A stretch of DNA of 64,000 bases from Lumnitzera littorea (Eukaryota > Streptophyta > Magnoliopsida > Myrtales > Combretaceae). Location: positions 38,445,893-38,509,892 of the forward strand of contig JAMXBB010000011.1 of NCBI GenBank assembly GCA_024138015.1, in the 5' to 3' direction. Shown piece by piece: positions 25,007 to 37,031 of this stretch. Positions within the stretch are counted from its first letter, which is position 1; each line of letters starts with the position of its first letter. The notes beneath the pieces are model-generated. The model saw nothing but the letters and a program-made list of their open reading frames with translations, searched no databases and was not told where the DNA came from. The position numbers were made by a program, and so were the translations under genes.

Positions 25007-26640
25007 TTAACAAAAAGGATTATAAACACCTAGTTCATTACGAATGAATTTAAATCTCAATTTATCCAGAGGTTTAGTAAAAATATCAGCAAATTGATAT
25101 TTAGTTAAAACAAAATCAATACTCACATCATTATTTGCTACATGATCACAAATGAAATAATGCCTTATTTCTATATGTTTTGATCTTGAATGATGCATTG
25201 GATTTTTTGTCAAATTAATAACACTCATATTATCACATTTTATGAGAATATTTTTATAGCTTATTTCATAGACATTTAATTGTTGTTTTAACCAAAGAAT
25301 TTGAGCACAACAATTTCCAATAGATATATATTCAATTTCTACAATTGAAAGAACAACTAAATTTTGTTTCTTAGAAGACCAAGAAACTAAATTATCTCCT
25401 AAGAATTGACATGTTCCTAAAATAATATTTTTATCTACTTTGTAACCTGCATAGTCAGCATCTGAATATCCTATAAAATCAAAATTTTATATTTAAGATA
25501 CCCAATTTTGCAGTACTTTTTATATATTTAAAAATCTTTTCAATAGCAGTTAAGTATGTTTCAGTTGACTATGAAATCTAACATACATACAAGTACTGAA
25601 CAAAATATCAGGTCATGAAGTAATTAAATACAATAAAGATCCAATTAAGTTGCGATATAGTTTTTCATTTACCTTTTTGTCATTACCTATGATGTCAAGC
25701 TTTGTTAAGGTGCTCATAGGTATTGAAGAATTCTTGATATTCTCAAAACCAAATTTCTTCAATATTTGTCTGATATACTTCTCTTGGTGAAAAAAAAAAA
25801 TTCATTCTTTGATTATATGATTTGTAATCTCAAGAAAAATTTTAATTTACCCATAAGTGACATCTCAAATTCTGCCTGCATGAAACTTGAAAATTCTTGG
25901 CAATATATTTCATTAATTGCACCAAAACAATATCATCAACATAGATTTGTACAACTAACATATTTTTTCCATAATGTTTCATGAAAAGTGTAGTATCTAC
26001 TTTTCCTCATTGAAAGTTATTTTTAGTCAAGAATTGACTTAATCTATCATACCAAGCACGAAAAGCCTGTTTAAGTCCATATAAGGCCTTTTTTTAATTT
26101 AAACACATGATCTAATTTGAAAGGATCTTCAAATCCAAGAGGTTGATCAATATACACTTCTTCTTTTATGAATCCATTCAAAAAAGTACTTTTTACTTCC
26201 ATCTGATACAACTTAAAATTTTTCAAACAAACAAAAGTAAGTAACAATCTTATAGCTTCCAACCTAGCAATAGGAGCATAGGTTTCATCATAGTCTATTC
26301 CTTCTTCCTATAAATAACCTTTAGCTACTAATCATGATTTGTTTCAAACTATTTTTCCATGCTCATCTAGTTTGTTCTTAAATACCCATTTAATTCCAAT
26401 GATTGACTTATCTTTTGGTCTTAGAACTAGACTCCAAACTTGATTTCTCTGAAATTGACTAAGTTCTTGTTGCATGGCCAATATTCAGCTATTATCATTT
26501 AAAGCTTCATCAATTAAATGAGGTTCAATTTTAGATATAAGAGCAAACTGATTTTCAAAATTCTATAATTTCGATCTTGTTCTTATTCCAAATTTAACAT
26601 TACCAATTATAAGCTCAAGAGGATGATCAAATTTAAATTT
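25007..26640 (-). pseudogene. Copia-B reverse transcriptase and RNase H
   Basis: RT blocks are MEAIRLLLTFVCLKNFKLYQ, then VKSTFLNGFIKEEVYIDQPL with GFEDP (26262-26110), followed by a frameshift in a T-run near 26093. The catalytic motif YVDDI lies at 25929-25943 and is intact. The RNase H end gives SVINLTKNPMHHSRSKHIEI then the QFADIFTKPLD block and LGVYNPFC before a stop at 25007. Several stops lie between these blocks. Sequence and motif order are typical of Sirevirus-type Copia elements. Confidence 0.87.
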
Positions 26641-26649
26641 TAAAGTTGA

Positions 26650-28110
26650 TCAAGGAGTATGAAAGTATTCATAACCTTCTGACTTATCTTCTGAATGTTT
26701 TTCAACAAACCTGGTATTAGTTTTTGAAGTACCTTCAAATATAAGTTTTGTTTCAGTTATATCAAGCAGCCTAGAAGCTTCTAAACTACCTTCTAAAGGA
26801 GGTTTTTTTTTTCCTTCTTCTAAATTAGGATGAATTGTATTTTCCTTGTCAATTGAAATTTCATTGTCTAATTCTTCATGGAGTGTTTCTGTAATAAATT
26901 TAACATTTATTGACTCTTCCACAACTTTTATTTCCTTGTTGTATACTCGGTATGCTTTTAAGTTCATAGAGTAGTCTAGAAAGATAGCTTTCTTTCTTAT
27001 TTTCTTAATAAAATACTTACAACCAAAAGTGTAAAAATATGAAACCGTAGGTTTCCTCTCTTTGTAAATCTTATAAGCAGTTTTATTTATCAAGGATCTT
27101 ACGTATACACAATTAATGATATAACAAGCTATAAGCTATTGAAACTGCTTTAGCTTAAAAATGATCAGCTATGTTACTTTCACTAAGTAGAATTCTCATC
27201 ATTTCTTAGATAGTCCTATTTTTGCGTTCAACTACTCTATTTTGTTGTAAAGTATAGGGTACGGGAAAATTATGAGTGATGCCTTTGTCTTCACAAAATG
27301 AAATAAAATCAGAATTTTTAAATTCCTTGCCATGATCAGTTTGTAAGTTGATGATGGAGAGGCCTTTTTCATTTTCAACTCTTTTTGAAAAGATTTCAAA
27401 ACTTTTAAAAGTATCACTTTTATTACATAAAAATAAAATCCAAGTAAATTTAAAGAAATCATCTACTATCACAAGTCCATATTTATTTTTTCCTAAACTT
27501 AGAGTGCGAGTGGGGCCAAAGAGATCTAAATACAATAACTCCGAAGGTCTTTGAGTAGAAATAACCTTCTTACTCTTATGAGATGATGAATTCATTTTAT
27601 TCTTCAAACAAGTAGCACAACGAATATTTTCTTAAGTATGTACTTTAAATAAACCTAAGAATAAACTCTTTTTGGATAAGTTCTCCAATTGTTGAAACTT
27701 TACATCTCCTAGTCTTTTGTGTCAAAGCATAACATTATCATTTACAGAAATAAAACAACTTTTAGATGATAGTTTAGATGGCTTAATTAGATAGACACTC
27801 TTCTTTCTAAAACCTTTAAACAGCTTAAAACCATCCTTATTAAATCCATCACATTTATCATGTTAAAAAACTATTATATATCCTTTATCACACAATTGAC
27901 TTATACTTAATAAGTTATGTTTTAATCCTTTAACTAGCAATATATTTTCACTTGAATGAGGTACCAAGCCAATTGATCCTACCGCAATTATTTTACCTCT
28001 ACCATTGTCACCAAACTTTACATAACCATCTTCCATCCATTCCAGATTTGTAAACTACAAAGCATCATCGGTCATGTGTCTTAAGCATCTACTATCAAGA
28101 TACCATGTTT
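26650..28110 (-). pseudogene. Copia-B protease end and integrase
   Basis: Upstream blocks GDNGRGKIIAVGSIGL and HNLLSISQLCDKGYIIVF (about 28020-27870) are the usual protease-to-integrase connector. The integrase ORF (27607-27206) holds LLYLDLFGPTRTLSLGKNKY, GLVIVDDFFKFTWILFL, LQTDHGKEFKN and NRVVERKNRT, giving all three acidic catalytic positions. The C-terminal part (27093-26650) has YTFGCKYFIKK, then AIFLDYSMNLKAYRVYNK, the Copia integrase tail, and an acidic linker. This is one of the better preserved sections. Confidence 0.88.
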
Positions 28111-28239
28111 CTTTTATCCTTGCTTCATTGTCCTACACACATTAAAGCATAATCAAATCTGTTTATGAACCCAGTGAAGCTTAGGTCTATAGGAATTCAA
28201 GCTCATGTTTTGAATTAAACCTTAGTTATTACTAAACTT

Positions 28240-30060
28240 GTATTTTTTGTAAAAACAATATTTCTCTATATGACCTATTTTATTACAAAGGAAACAAGCA
28301 TAAGGTTTCTACTTAGTATACATGTTACTTATCACTTTCTTTTGAATTGGACACTTTCTTTTTATTTGGATTTTTTCTAAAATACCCTCTATTCAACCTT
28401 CTATTGTACCCTCTAAAAAGATACTTGTTATTGTTTTGACAAAACCTTCTATTGTACTTTCTGATATGTTCAAACACTTTGTTGTTTTCCTTACCTTTAA
28501 TCATTTCTTGATTTTCATCTTTTGATTTAACAAAAACTATTTCTTTCTTTATCTTAGATGTTTCTCTAAATTCAAAACCTAGTCCAGATTTTGAATTATC
28601 CATCCTTAAGCTAAAAATCAACATTTGTAGTTTCTTATCACTTTCATCAAACTTACAAAAGGTATTCTTAATTGACTTAAATAGATCTTCCACATGATTT
28701 TTCAAATTCTTAATTTCTTCTTTTAAAATCAGATTTTCATTAACTAAAGCTTCACAGGCAATATGCAATCCTTCGAAGTCATTTTTCAGAAAATCATTTT
28801 CATCTGCTAATAACTTATTAGCTTGACTAAGTGCATGCTTTTCGGTTTTCAATGTTTTAACGTCAAATTTAAGCTTAGATATTTTATTACTAGACTTGGA
28901 AAGAGCTTTAAGGAGTTTATTAATTTCGACACATATATCGTTAAGTACTTCTAAATCAAAATCAAAATTAGTTTTAGAATCTACCTTAAAAAGTACCATA
29001 AGACATAAATTAGCTTCCTCGAATTCTTCTAAACCTTCTAATTTAGTTTCTAAATCTTCTAGGTCACTACATGTTGCCATAAGAGATTTATGTTTCTTCT
29101 TGAATTTCTCCATTTTCTTGATTAATATGGGACAATTGTATTTGATATGTCTAGGGTTCTTGCATTTATAGCAAATAATCTTCTTTTTGACCTTCTTCTC
29201 TTCTTTTTTTTTTTATTAACTTCCTTGTATCAACAGACCAATTCTTATTAGTAGTAAATCCTTTAGTAAACGTTTTCTTAGCCTTTTCCTTGAGTCATTT
29301 GTTAAGTTTTCTAACTAGAAGTGTCATGTCCTCATCTTATTCTTCAGATGAATCTTCTCCCTCTAAATCAGTATTTGTTTCTTCGGCTTTAAAGGCTACG
29401 GTCCTCTTCCTTGTGTCTTCTAAAGTACTTTCTGATTTAAGAAAATTAGCTTATGTGCCATGAGCTTGCTGCATAGTTGACTTAGGGTTAATGTCTTTAA
29501 ATCACAAGCTTCTTCTATGGCGGTTTTCTTTGCATTCCAAATTTTGAAAAGAATCCTTAACATCTTGCGTACTATATCTACATCACTAATAATTTTGCCA
29601 AGAGAAGGCAGTTCATTAGTTATAATAATCAATCTACTAAAAGAGTCTTTAATTTCTTCATTAAGGAGAATTCGAAATGTTTCATATTGTTGAATCAGCA
29701 AGTTGATTCTTGTATCCTTAATTGTCTCTATCCCTTCGTAGGTTTACACCAAAGTGTCTTAAATATCTTTAACTGTAGCACAAGAAGTAATTAGATAAAA
29801 TTCTGAATGTATAATGGTACTCAACAAAAGATTCTTAACCTTTGAATTGAGTTTGCCTTTGGTGATATCGTCATTTGTTGTGATAACAATTGGAGCTTTG
29901 AGATCTCCTGTAAAAATGACTTGTCAAGCCTGATAATCTGATGCCTTCACATAAGTCTCCATCATGAATTTCCAATAAGTAAAGTTAGTTCCATCAAAAG
30001 ATGGTGCCTTACCAAGCTGAACTGTTAAACTACCACTTGGTTCACCTATGATCTTAAACT
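28240..30060 (-). pseudogene. Copia-B gag with coiled coil and two zinc knuckles
   Basis: The N part reads GKAPSFDGTNFTYWKFMMET near 30000, then a UBN2-type gag segment including INLLIQQYETFRILLNEEIK (29720-29650). A first knuckle, CYKCKNPRHIKYNC, lies at 29132-29173, and a second, CFLCNKIGHIEKYC, at 28255-28296; both are CX2CX4HX4C. Between them a 262-residue open segment (29113-28325) is rich in Leu/Lys/Glu heptads (for example ISKLKFDVKTLKTEKHALSQ), predicting a coiled coil, and ends in a basic Arg/Asn-rich tail. Long coiled-coil gags are typical of Sireviruses. Stops lie near 29430 and 29200. Confidence 0.85.
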
Positions 30061-30079
30061 CTAGAAAATATTAGAATAA

Positions 30080-30093
30080 GGCTCTGATACCAA
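30080..30093 (-). other. Copia-B primer binding site
   Basis: The minus-strand TTGGTATCAGAGCC is a perfect match to the initiator tRNA-Met 3' complement. It lies four bases after the LTR end. Confidence 0.93.
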
Positions 30094-30097
30094 TTAT

Positions 30098-31490
30098 TGA
30101 TCCTATATAAGATATTAAGGGGAGGGGGGGGGGTGGCTGTAAATTGATATCTTTAGACTTTTGAAATTTTTTCAATATAAGAAAAATAAAATTTACCCCT
30201 CTTAACAACTTATAATGGTGAATAGTGATATTTAATAATTTAATACACAATAATAAAGCAAAGTAAAAGAGTAAGGAAGGAGAATATCGAGTAGAGATTT
30301 TATAGAGATTTTATAGAGCTTCGACCTTCTACCTATTGCTCTCTTCCAGCTCTACTGTTGGAGAGTCAGTCTACTTCACCAGTGCCATTCCACTTGATTC
30401 ACTAAATCAAATCACAAAAATTTCAAGTAATTATCACACATGGACTTTACAATCCTCTGCTATGCCTATCTAACATTTCTATAATCTAGGCTAATACAAA
30501 TCTACAAAGTACAAATATACTTATCTCAACATTTAAACAACAAATAAGAATTACAGATTACAAATGAAAACAAAAATATAAATCTCAAATAATTTTTCTC
30601 AAGAGAGAAATGATGAATGTTGAATAATTTGCTTCGATACAGCTATCTGAAGAAGTATCTAAAGTACTTTTTATGACTTTTCAAAAGATATAATCTAATC
30701 TTAATGTTTTGTTTTCGCGAGAGATTTTTCTTAAGTAATACTTGAACATTTTTTAATCCTCTCTCTTTGATATATAAATCTTCCAACGACTAATTACGTG
30801 AAGATTATCTTCACTTTCGTATTTATCCAATTGTTAGTTATTCAAGATAATTCTTAGATATTTTGAGAGGATCTCAATTATTTGAATTTCAAAAACGACT
30901 CTCCTTATCTTGCTTCAATCAAATAACCATCGAATTTGCTTCTAATTTGAAATAGTCGAGATGATATGCCTTATCAGAAACTTCTAGATGAAACTGATAT
31001 TCAACATTTGAATTTCCATAAAATCCGATTTAACCTTATCCTTATCCATACTTGTGCATATCTTGATTTTTCAAAAATTAATTCGCTCAAAGATAATCTC
31101 CATGGATCTTAATTCCATCTTGAGTGAAATAAGATTAAATATATTTTCCTAATACACCCAATCTAGTGGATCAAGGGCATGATTAATTTAAATCTAATTT
31201 AAAGCTATTTTCAAAGTCATACTTCCAGACTTACTTTCTGAACAAACTTTTAAAGAATATCAGCCTTTTATTTCTGAACTTTTTGAATAAGCTTCTAAAG
31301 TATTGTACCAATTCTTCTTATGAAAGCTTCTAAAATATTCTTTGAATATTTTCAAACTATTCTATATTTAGTCAATTCAAATCTTTTAAATACAACTTAG
31401 TTTTGCAAAATTAAACTTTCTGAAAGAGCTTTTGTAAGCCTGCATTCTTGATGATTCATTAGTATTTAACCATTTTTTGTATCATTAAAA
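30098..31490 (-). repeat. Copia-B 5' LTR (right copy, end missing)
   Basis: It aligns with 20825-22235 up to ATCATTAAAA at 31481-31490. The last segment present in the other LTR (ending GATATCTAACA) is absent, and Copia-A coding sequence follows at once. A tandem duplication of GATTTTATAGA is specific to this copy (near 30296-30320). A run of G at 30124-30133 also differs. Confidence 0.9.
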
Positions 31491-32116
31491 TCATATCATC
31501 AACATAAAGTAAGACTATCAAAAATCCATTAGATGAGTCTTAAATAAAAAGACAATAGTCATGTTGTAACCAACAAAAGCCATGTTTCAACAAAAAATTC
31601 AAAATTTCGAGATTCCATTTGTGTGAAGCTTGCTTTAAGCCATAAAATGATTGTAAGAGTTTGCACACTTATCCATTCTTTGCTTTAGAATATCCTTGAG
31701 AAGGAGTCATATAGATCTCTTCATCAAGATATCTATGTAAGAAAACATTGTTAATGTTTACTTGATAAAGAGGCCACCCTCTAACAGTAGCAACAACAAG
31801 CAAAATGCGAATTGTTCCAGTGTGCAACAGTAGAAAAAGTAGAATGATGGTCTTCCCCTTCTACTTGAGCATACCCTTGTGCAACTAAGCATGCTTTATA
31901 CAGTTTAATAGAACTATCAAGCTTATATTTAATTTTGTACACCCATTTGCATTCAATTATATGTTTTCCTTGAGGTAAATCCATTAGCTCCCATGTTCGA
32001 TTGTCCTCAAGAGCTTTGAGCTCTTTGTGCATTGCATCCACCCACATATCATCTTCTTTTACTTGAGCACAAGAAGTCAATTCTTTTGTCTTAAACACAT
32101 TAGCTAGTAAGCACAT
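31491..32116 (-). pseudogene. Copia-A RT N-terminal part through YVDD
   Basis: Read leftward, the ORF has WVDAMHKELKALEDNRTWEL, then KWVYKIKYKLDSS and YKACLVAQGYAQVEG, the standard opening of Copia RT. After a stop it continues through WPLYQVNINNVFLHRYLDEE and a YGLKQAS block. It ends with LLYVDDMIL, the catalytic motif at 31492-31506. The next bases to the left belong to the LTR of Copia-B, and the rest of the RT resumes at 20824. A few residues between the two halves appear to be missing. Confidence 0.88.
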
Positions 32117-32749
32117 GTAATCAGGTGGATAAAAATGAAAACTGTTGATAGGGAACAGAGGATAACGAACATGAGTAACGATAGAAGAGCTAATTGAAGG
32201 AAATATATGTGAAACATGATGAACATAGCTTTGTAGCCACTAGGGTCATCTATGGGTTCTAGTTAAGCAACGAGGAAAGGATTCTATTTAATCAACTAAT
32301 GTAGGGGAAGAATTCAAAGGATAAGTTGACTTAAAGAGAGAAGGAAAAACTTGATCATCATGTAAAGATACATGAGGACACTGCAACTTAGGGACTGTAG
32401 AAGAAAAAGGACTTACATTAAGTTCCTTAAATGGAAAATGGTCTTCAACGAATAGAAAATCATGACTCATGAAACTACATTTAGTGTTTAAGTCATAAAC
32501 ACAATGAGCTTTCTACCTATGACCATATCCTAAGAAGATGCACTTGATTCCACAACCATCAAACTTGTCTTTAGTTCAACAAGTATCCATAACATAACAT
32601 AAATAGTCGAAAACTCTCTTGTATAAGTATGAAGGAACTTTTCCAAACAAAAACTCCTATGGTGTTTTCCATTTCTATCACTTAACTAACATTTAGTTAA
32701 TCAAATAGGTCGCTGCAAGAACACAATCTACCTAAAATTCTTTAAGTAA

Positions 32750-33400
32750 CCCAACATGAAGTCGCATAGCCCTAAATGATTCTATTAAATGTCTATGCTT
32801 CCTCTCAACCACTCCATTTTTTTGAGGGGTACGAGGAGTAGTCTTTTGATGCAATATACTAAACAAAGAAAGCAAGTACTGGAAGTCTATTGATAAGAAC
32901 TCTGCTGCATTATCGATTCTAACAAAAGAGGGACAGTATTAAAATGATTCTACACACACCAAAGAAATTGCTAAAATGTCTTCAGGACTTGACCTTTGTG
33001 ACTTAACAAGTAAGTCCATGTTGTATGAGAATAATCATCTACCAATGTTAGGAAGTATTGAGCACCATAATGAGAAGTAACTCTATATGGTCCCCAAACA
33101 TCCAAATGAACTAGTTCAAAAGGAAACTTTGATGCAAATTCACTTCTAAGAAAAGGAGATCGATGATGTTTAACTAAACAGCAGGAGTCACAAAGAAAAT
33201 TATGCTTATTCAAATCTCTAAAGCAGCTGACATGAACAAGTTAGGACATGGATATATGTCCTAATCTGGAGTATATAATATCTATTGGAACAACAACTAT
33301 AGAAACAGTATGAGGTAAATGAAAAGAAGTGACATAACACAACTCTTCAGACTTAGAATCAATATATGTCAATAAAGGATGTGACTGGAGTATATAAAGA
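32750..33400 (-). pseudogene. Copia-A integrase (broken)
   Basis: The GAG-pre-integrase zinc region reads RLGHISMS, then CDSCCLVKHHRSPFL (about 33290-33140), fitting HHCC spacing. The core gives FELVHLDVWGPYRVTS and FLTLVDDYSHTTW (about 33120-33040) with the first catalytic Asp. After a frameshift it gives VRIDNAAEFLS near 32925-32893, with the second Asp, and NGVVERKHRH near 32817-32788, with the catalytic Glu. All three acidic residues are readable but not in one frame. Confidence 0.87.
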
Positions 33401-33411
33401 TCATAAGAGAC

Positions 33412-33760
33412 TTAAGTAGAAGCCACACAAGCTTTAGTCACTTGGTCATGAAAAATGCAAGTATTGTGGTCAAAATGAGCTACTATTGAAGAATCAACTA
33501 AGAGTTTATTCACAAATAATAAGTTGTGACAAAAATTGGGAACAAAGAAGACATTTTTAAGCTCAATAGTAGGACTGATGTAATAAGATTTGAGAGTGTG
33601 AACAATTTTATATGTGCCATCAAGTAAATTGACATGAATTGGTGTAACAAGATGCTGGACACTGTACAAAATATTCTAAAAAAGGAGTCATATGCTTACT
33701 AACTCTTATGTCTACTATCAAAAACTCTTATTTTCTCTTATGAGTATCAAGAAAAGAGGT
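33412..33760 (-). pseudogene. Copia-A protease and pre-integrase region
   Basis: Just upstream of 33669 the frame reads LIVDIRVSKHMTPF, the counterpart of the IxDSGASxHMT protease site. The Asp is kept but SG is lost. It continues with TPIHVNLLDGTYKIVHT, then ELKNVFFVPNFCHNLLFVNK (33640-33510), the usual blocks between protease and integrase in Copia polyproteins. The loss of the SG residues suggests an inactive protease. Confidence 0.8.
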
Positions 33761-33976
33761 TGATTGAGACATACCAGCAAAATGTACTGCAACTTCGCCA
33801 ATTGTATCCCCTGCCTCTATCAATTGTTTAGATTGCATCATCTTATAGATTTCTTTACACATATTTTGTAAAACCTATTTATCAAAGAAAGATAATTTAG
33901 TGTCTAATGATTGATCTAGTGGAGTATCAAAACTTGAACTAGGCTTATCAATTTGAACTTATGCTGTAATTCCAGC

Positions 33977-34879
33977 TCAACTACCACTTCCTCTATTCCT
34001 CTTTCCTTTATACCACTCTATATAACCAATCAACTCAAAACAATTCTCAATTGTATGGCCTTCACATTTGCAATTCTTGCAATAAGCTTTGTTCCATTTG
34101 CTTGATGTATAAAGCTTATTTGGTGTTTTATTTGCAACAAAAGCCAATGCATCACTTTCAATCACCATGGAACTTGTAATTTGCCTTTGTTTTTCAATCT
34201 GCAATATAAGATAAAAAGCTTTGCCAACAATAGGCAAAGGATCAGATGACAAGATTTGATTTCTAACTGACTCATACACATTCGAAAGCCCCATAAAAAA
34301 CTACATTAATTTTGACTGTGACTCAAATTCAACCATTCTATCTTTGAGTTCACAAGTACAATATTCTAATTAACCACAACTATGTGTAGGATATGGTCGA
34401 ATTGATTGTAACTCTTCCCAAAGCCTTTTCAACCTACTATAGTAAGCAGTAACTAATTGTGATCCTTACCTAGCATTTAAAATATCATGCTCCAATTGAA
34501 AAACCAATGGACTATTTGTTTGTCCATATCGTTCATTTATTTGATCCCAAAGTTCCTTTGATGATTACGCAAAAATAAAACCCTGAGCCAACTCACTACT
34601 CATGAAATTGAGTAACCAACACCTAACCATAAAATCGCTCCTACTCCATTTAATTGACTTTGCTGTATTACCTTCTAGTTTCACTACAGTTCCATCCACA
34701 AATCCTAACTTCAATTTTGCACCTAATGCCATTCATACAGATCTATTCCACGCAGCAAAGTTTGATCCATTAAATACTATATTTCCTAACATCATACTTA
34801 GGTTATCGGAGGAGGAAATATACAATGGATCTATTGTGATTTGATCATTCGAATTTGATTGTTCTCTTATTTGATTCAT
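33977..34879 (-). pseudogene. Copia-A gag, nearly complete
   Basis: The ATG at 34879 opens MNQIREQSNSNDQITIDPLY, and the frame runs to a stop at 33977, about 300 codons, with only a few in-frame stops. Copia gag blocks include GSNFAAWNRSV, ALGAKLKLGFVDGTV, ELWDQINERYGQTNSPLVFQ, YYSRLKRLWEELQSIRPY and FFMGLSNVYESVRNQILSSD. A perfect CX2CX4HX4C knuckle, CKNCKCEGHTIENC, lies at about 34040-34081. The start was chosen because it follows the primer site by about 70 bases and precedes the conserved gag N terminus. Confidence 0.85.
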
Positions 34880-34950
34880 ATTGAGTATCGAAACAGAAAA
34901 AACTTACAATAATAGTAATGTTAAAACAATGCGCATTGGATCGTCTCTAT

Positions 34951-34962
34951 GCTCTAATACCA
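34951..34962 (-). other. Copia-A primer binding site
   Basis: On the minus strand TGGTATTAGAGC directly follows the LTR end. It is one base from the tRNA-Met complement TGGTATCAGAGC. Confidence 0.85.
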
Positions 34963-35198
34963 TGTCAACTTCCATTGTCATTGTGGCATCCTGCTTTGAA
35001 TTAGATTTTCCATGAACAATGTACTTAATCAGAAAGAAGTTCTGGAGTAGTGTGTGCAATGAATGGGTTGTCTCACAATGTTTAATTGTCAAGGACTATT
35101 TATACAAGCAAAGAAATACGAAACTAATTCTAAAACTAACTCTAAGTACAACTGTCATAACTGTCTTACTAACTAACTATTCTAACTAAGCTATAACA
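34963..35198 (-). repeat. Copia-A 5' LTR
   Basis: In plus orientation it starts TGTCAACTTCC and ends CTATAACA, so on the minus strand it begins TGTTATAG and ends TTGACA. A minus-strand TATA box, TATAAATAG, lies at 35096-35104. At 236 bp it is a normal short Copia LTR. No second copy remains in the window to confirm the outer edge. GAATT at 35199-35203 is the candidate duplication. Confidence 0.78.
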
Positions 35199-37031
35199 GA
35201 ATTACAAAGACTATGGAATGTAATAATAAATAACCGATATAACTTCACAAAGCTATTGCTATCTATGTTTCTTTTAGCAAATATTTCGGAGCTTTAACAT
35301 TAATTCAGAAGATATGTGCATGTTTTCAAAAGTAATGGGGAGGTGATATATGCTCCAGAAGTTTAGAGTCTATATGCATCTGACCGATATTCTCATGGAT
35401 ATAATTGCAATTCCTTATAATATTGTTGGATTATTCCGCTATATATGGCAATGCACGAGCGGTTAATGTGTTATCGCCTCAATCTGACCTGTCCTGCTTC
35501 CTTCTTCCCATTTGAAGTATACGGAGTGGAACTTGAATTCTTACTCCTATCAAATTTTTATATGGGAATCACTCAGAAATGTCTATGATATGTTCCCTCT
35601 CCTGAAGGATACCAACTTATCACCCTGTTAGCAGAAGACAACGGAACTCATTAGAAATTCATGACATTAATTAGACTGCAACGGGGAAGGGCCCTGCTGA
35701 ATGAAGCCAAAGGTGTCCAAAAAGTAAACTGACCGATGCTTTGGTATTTACCATATTCAAACTTATCTCGAAATGGTACGGTCCAGTCACAATGTCAAGT
35801 TCACTTACTCCAACAGTTTAGCGGATTGAATTTTTGAATGCTCGCACCATCATCGTCTATTCATATCACCATAGGTTAAATAGAGGTCTAAGAGTATATA
35901 TAGGTGTGTCATGTGTGTTAGTAATTAAGATTCGTTTTGGCATTTACCACTTCTCTAATAGAGAGATGGGAGCTGTTAGCTCTAGAGTAGGAGCATATTT
36001 GCATGCTCCTATTCAAATAATGATTTGTAATTCACATCTCCTCCAAAATCCAATCTATAAAACTAATTTGGAACATAACGAAGAGTTATCCGAATTCTCT
36101 GGACATTTAATGCACTGCATATGCTTGTTTGTGCTCACGCATTGAGCGTCCTCCTTTTCTCCTAGGTTATATCTAGAATTGCAGTAGCATCCTTTGTACC
36201 ATATATAACGGAATGACATAAATTGCTAATTTCTAAAGATTGAGAAGTGCCCAGCTTGTTCTCAGCTTGCCAGAAATTGATGAAGTATCATGCCATTACA
36301 GACACAGACGGTAAAAATTGGTGTATTAGTTGCTAATAATAATATATATTCATATGTATATACAATTGAGCTGCTGCAATTACATAGTAGCACCGATTAT
36401 TGCTAAAAAAAGAAAGATAACTCTTTTTAAGTCCACATTTCGTGCTACAATCTACAATAATTTAAGCAACATTGTATATATAGTAGTTGCAAACGGAGTG
36501 CGTATTATTTTTTCTGCTAGTGGCTGAGAATATTAAGAAGAGAAACTCTGGGTTTTAACAAGCGACTGGCAAATGCTCTCTTTCTTCTTCAACATCCTGA
36601 AGTTTCCTAAGTTGTTTTGTGAGCCACTTACATATTCCTAGATTTCCCTGAAATAATCTCTGTTCACAATTTCGTTTTCACTACGGAAATTCATGTTTTA
36701 TACATAATGTCTGCCTAGAGCGCATTATCAGCTTGGAAACCAGTGATCACCTTGATTTTTCTTTGTGTTTGTGTACCTGATATTTCTGGGGAAGTCAAGC
36801 GGCCCTTAAAATATTTAACTCCCGTTGCTAGGGTCTACTCTAGACATCTAAAGAATGATGCTTATGTGGCTGATGAGGTAGATATAAGTAGGTTGGTAGT
36901 GCTGGCATAGCAGGGGTGATGTCAAGCCGATGGGATTGCCATCTGGATGCCAGGGGAGTGCCAGCTGTACAAGAGTTAGGAACCCGCAAATACCAGTTTG
37001 TCAGTAATAGAATGCGTTGTAACTTTCGCTA
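35199..37031. other. Intergenic, no gene assigned
   Basis: The sequence is GC-richer than the retroelement regions around it and looks like ordinary intergenic plant DNA. One open frame at 35834-36145 has no recognisable domain. A small palindrome, AGGAGCAT-ATTTGC-ATGCTCCT, lies near 35990-36013. I cannot support any gene here. Confidence 0.35.

Larger units (their letters stand above)
20825..31490 (-). mobile_element. Copia-B, Sirevirus-like element inside Copia-A
   Basis: A 10.7-kb minus-strand Copia element with a pair of about 1.4-kb LTRs, a perfect tRNA-Met primer site, and a purine-rich tract. It has a long gag with two zinc knuckles and a coiled coil, and pol in Copia order. A further ORF of about 2.1 kb sits between pol and the 3' LTR. 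That extra ORF, the large gag and the RNase H sequence (KHIEIRHYFICDHV then QFADIFTKPLDK) fit the Sirevirus (Maximus/SIRE) lineage. The 5' LTR lacks about 20 terminal bases, and no clean target duplication is visible, so a small deletion occurred at the right border. Confidence 0.9.
19866..35198 (-). mobile_element. Copia-A, Ty1/Copia element split by Copia-B
   Basis: A minus-strand Ty1/Copia element. From right to left it has a 236-bp 5' LTR, a tRNA-Met-type primer site, gag with a zinc knuckle, protease, integrase, reverse transcriptase and RNase H, in Copia order (integrase before RT). A second Copia element interrupts the RT gene just after the YVDD codons. The 3' LTR is missing or hidden by the gap. 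Only AAGCTATAAC at 19831-19840 recalls the LTR edge at 35188-35197. The coding parts are better preserved than in the other elements but still hold stops and frameshifts. Confidence 0.88.

Noticed and set aside
35990..36013. Small palindrome AGGAGCAT/ATGCTCCT as a microRNA precursor
   Set aside because: The stem is only 8 bp and does not extend; too short for a precursor.
35834..36145. 103-codon plus-strand open frame
   Set aside because: No domain, no supporting context; left within the intergenic entry.
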